Of a stretch of 64,000 nucleotides of DNA, positions 63,554 to 64,000 are shown in pieces. The DNA comes from Opitutaceae bacterium TAV5. GTDB taxonomy: Bacteria; Verrucomicrobiota; Verrucomicrobiia; Opitutales; Opitutaceae. A program made the position numbers and the translations under genes. How positions within the stretch are numbered: position 1 is the first letter of the stretch; each line of letters starts with the position of its first letter. The notes under the pieces are model-generated. The model worked only from the letters and a program-made list of their open reading frames with translations. It was not told the DNA's origin and did not search any database. Location of the stretch: positions 6,743,001 to 6,807,000 of the forward strand of contig CP007053.1 of the NCBI GenBank assembly GCA_000242935.3, read 5' to 3'.

Positions 63554-64000
63554 CAGGTTGCCGGAGCATCGGCAGAAGCCCGGCCGGACGAACCGGCGAT
63601 CATCACCGCCAGCCCCGCCACCACTGCCGTTTCCACCCGCAGGACCCGCGAACCCAGGTGAACGAGCGTGAAGCCGCTCCCGCGCAGCAGGTCGCGGTCG
63701 TGGTCGCCCCAGCCGCGCTCCGGGCCGACGGCGAGCACGCAGCCGCCGGAACGTTTGCCCGCGACCGCCTCATGCAGGCCGGCGGTCGCCTCGTAATTGT
63801 CGAGCGCGATGCGTAACGAAGCAGCGGATACATTCTCATCCGCCAGCGCCTGCGCCAGCGAACGGTTCCAGGTGACGGCCGGCAGGCTCGTGTCGAACGC
63901 CTGTTGCGCCGCGTCCACGAGATGCCGCCGCCATTCACCGGAGCGCCACAGCGTGCTCGCGGCGTAGTTGGGGTCGGTCTTTTCCGTCGCCACAAAGTGG
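63523..64000 (-). CDS. rsmE: 16S rRNA m3U1498 methyltransferase RsmE (5' end outside window)
   Basis: About 159 residues of the C-terminal SPOUT domain. Methylates N3 of U1498 in 16S rRNA. LAVGPERGWGDHDRDLLRGS, then FTLVHLGSRVLRVETAVVAG is the knotted SAM-binding site (IGPEGG...-x-LG-x-RILR-x-ETA). The family's second glycine of GPEGG is Arg here (GPERGW), an accepted variant. The frame stays open to the right edge, so the start is not seen. The C-terminal tail of 15 residues overlaps the glycosidase end. Confidence 0.9.
   Translation of the reverse strand, partial: HFVATEKTDPNYAASTLWRSGEWRRHLVDAAQQAFDTSLPAVTWNRSLAQALADENVSAASLRIALDNYEATAGLHEAVAGKRSGGCVLAVGPERGWGDHDRDLLRGSGFTLVHLGSRVLRVETAVVAGLAVMIAGSSGRASADAPATCQESRPGRSK

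Overview
The window looks like chromosomal DNA of a Gram-negative, GC-rich, polysaccharide-producing and polysaccharide-degrading bacterium. My best guess is Verrucomicrobiota, order Opitutales (Opitutaceae-like). This is an inference from gene content: a PEP-CTERM protein, XylR/AraC-type sugar regulators, a caa3 oxidase with an azurin-like lipoprotein, families of short palindromic repeats, and start codons mostly without a strong Shine-Dalgarno. No rRNA, tRNA, CRISPR array, transposase or phage gene was seen.

Layout. 1-2.9 kb: the 5' part of glycogen synthase and a WD40 protein. 2.9-37.1 kb: a very large exopolysaccharide/O-antigen locus, almost all on the minus strand. In transcription order it holds an Ala-rich secreted protein, an outer-membrane beta-barrel, a Wza-like export protein, a Wzc-like tyrosine kinase, a GbsR/MarR-type regulator, a UDP-glucuronate decarboxylase, a three-gene membrane-protein cassette that looks foreign to the pathway, Wzm/Wzt ABC export genes, methyltransferases, many GT2/GT4 glycosyltransferases, a WecC-type dehydrogenase, a Wzy-like polymerase, an acetyltransferase, several very small membrane peptides, the initiating phosphoglycosyltransferase and a single-domain response regulator. 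A second Wzy/O-antigen-ligase protein (+) and a LuxR-type regulator close the locus. The 11.5-16 kb part is visibly AT-richer, and the locus carries three gene remnants (wecB, an FkbM methyltransferase, a nucleotide-sugar transferase), as expected of a recombining polysaccharide locus.

38-47.8 kb: a sialate O-acetylesterase-like enzyme, an azurin-like lipoprotein, a caa3-type cytochrome oxidase operon (subunit II fused to cytochrome c, I, III, IV, CtaG) and class II aldolase with a clear terminator. 48.2-52.3 kb: a pyrimidine-dimer glycosylase-like protein, a tandem DUF3592-like membrane protein and a class III nucleotide cyclase.

52.3-63.6 kb: a carbohydrate-use locus with a XylR/AraC-type regulator, a BNR-repeat secreted protein, a pseudopilin-like protein, a PEP-CTERM protein, a truncated large glycoside hydrolase, a GH2 enzyme and another TIM-barrel glycosidase. 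Three copies of a 34-36 bp operator-like motif lie upstream of the regulator, the BNR gene and the GH2 gene, which suggests a self-contained regulon. The window ends in the C-terminal part of RsmE.

The most interesting items are the string of 32-68 aa membrane peptides in the EPS locus (one translationally coupled to a glycosyltransferase), the paired DUF697-like membrane cassette at 25-27 kb, the shared operator motif, a response regulator whose phosphoacceptor Asp is Glu, and a family of inverted-repeat elements whose arms are built of 9-10 bp CGCnAA-like units.
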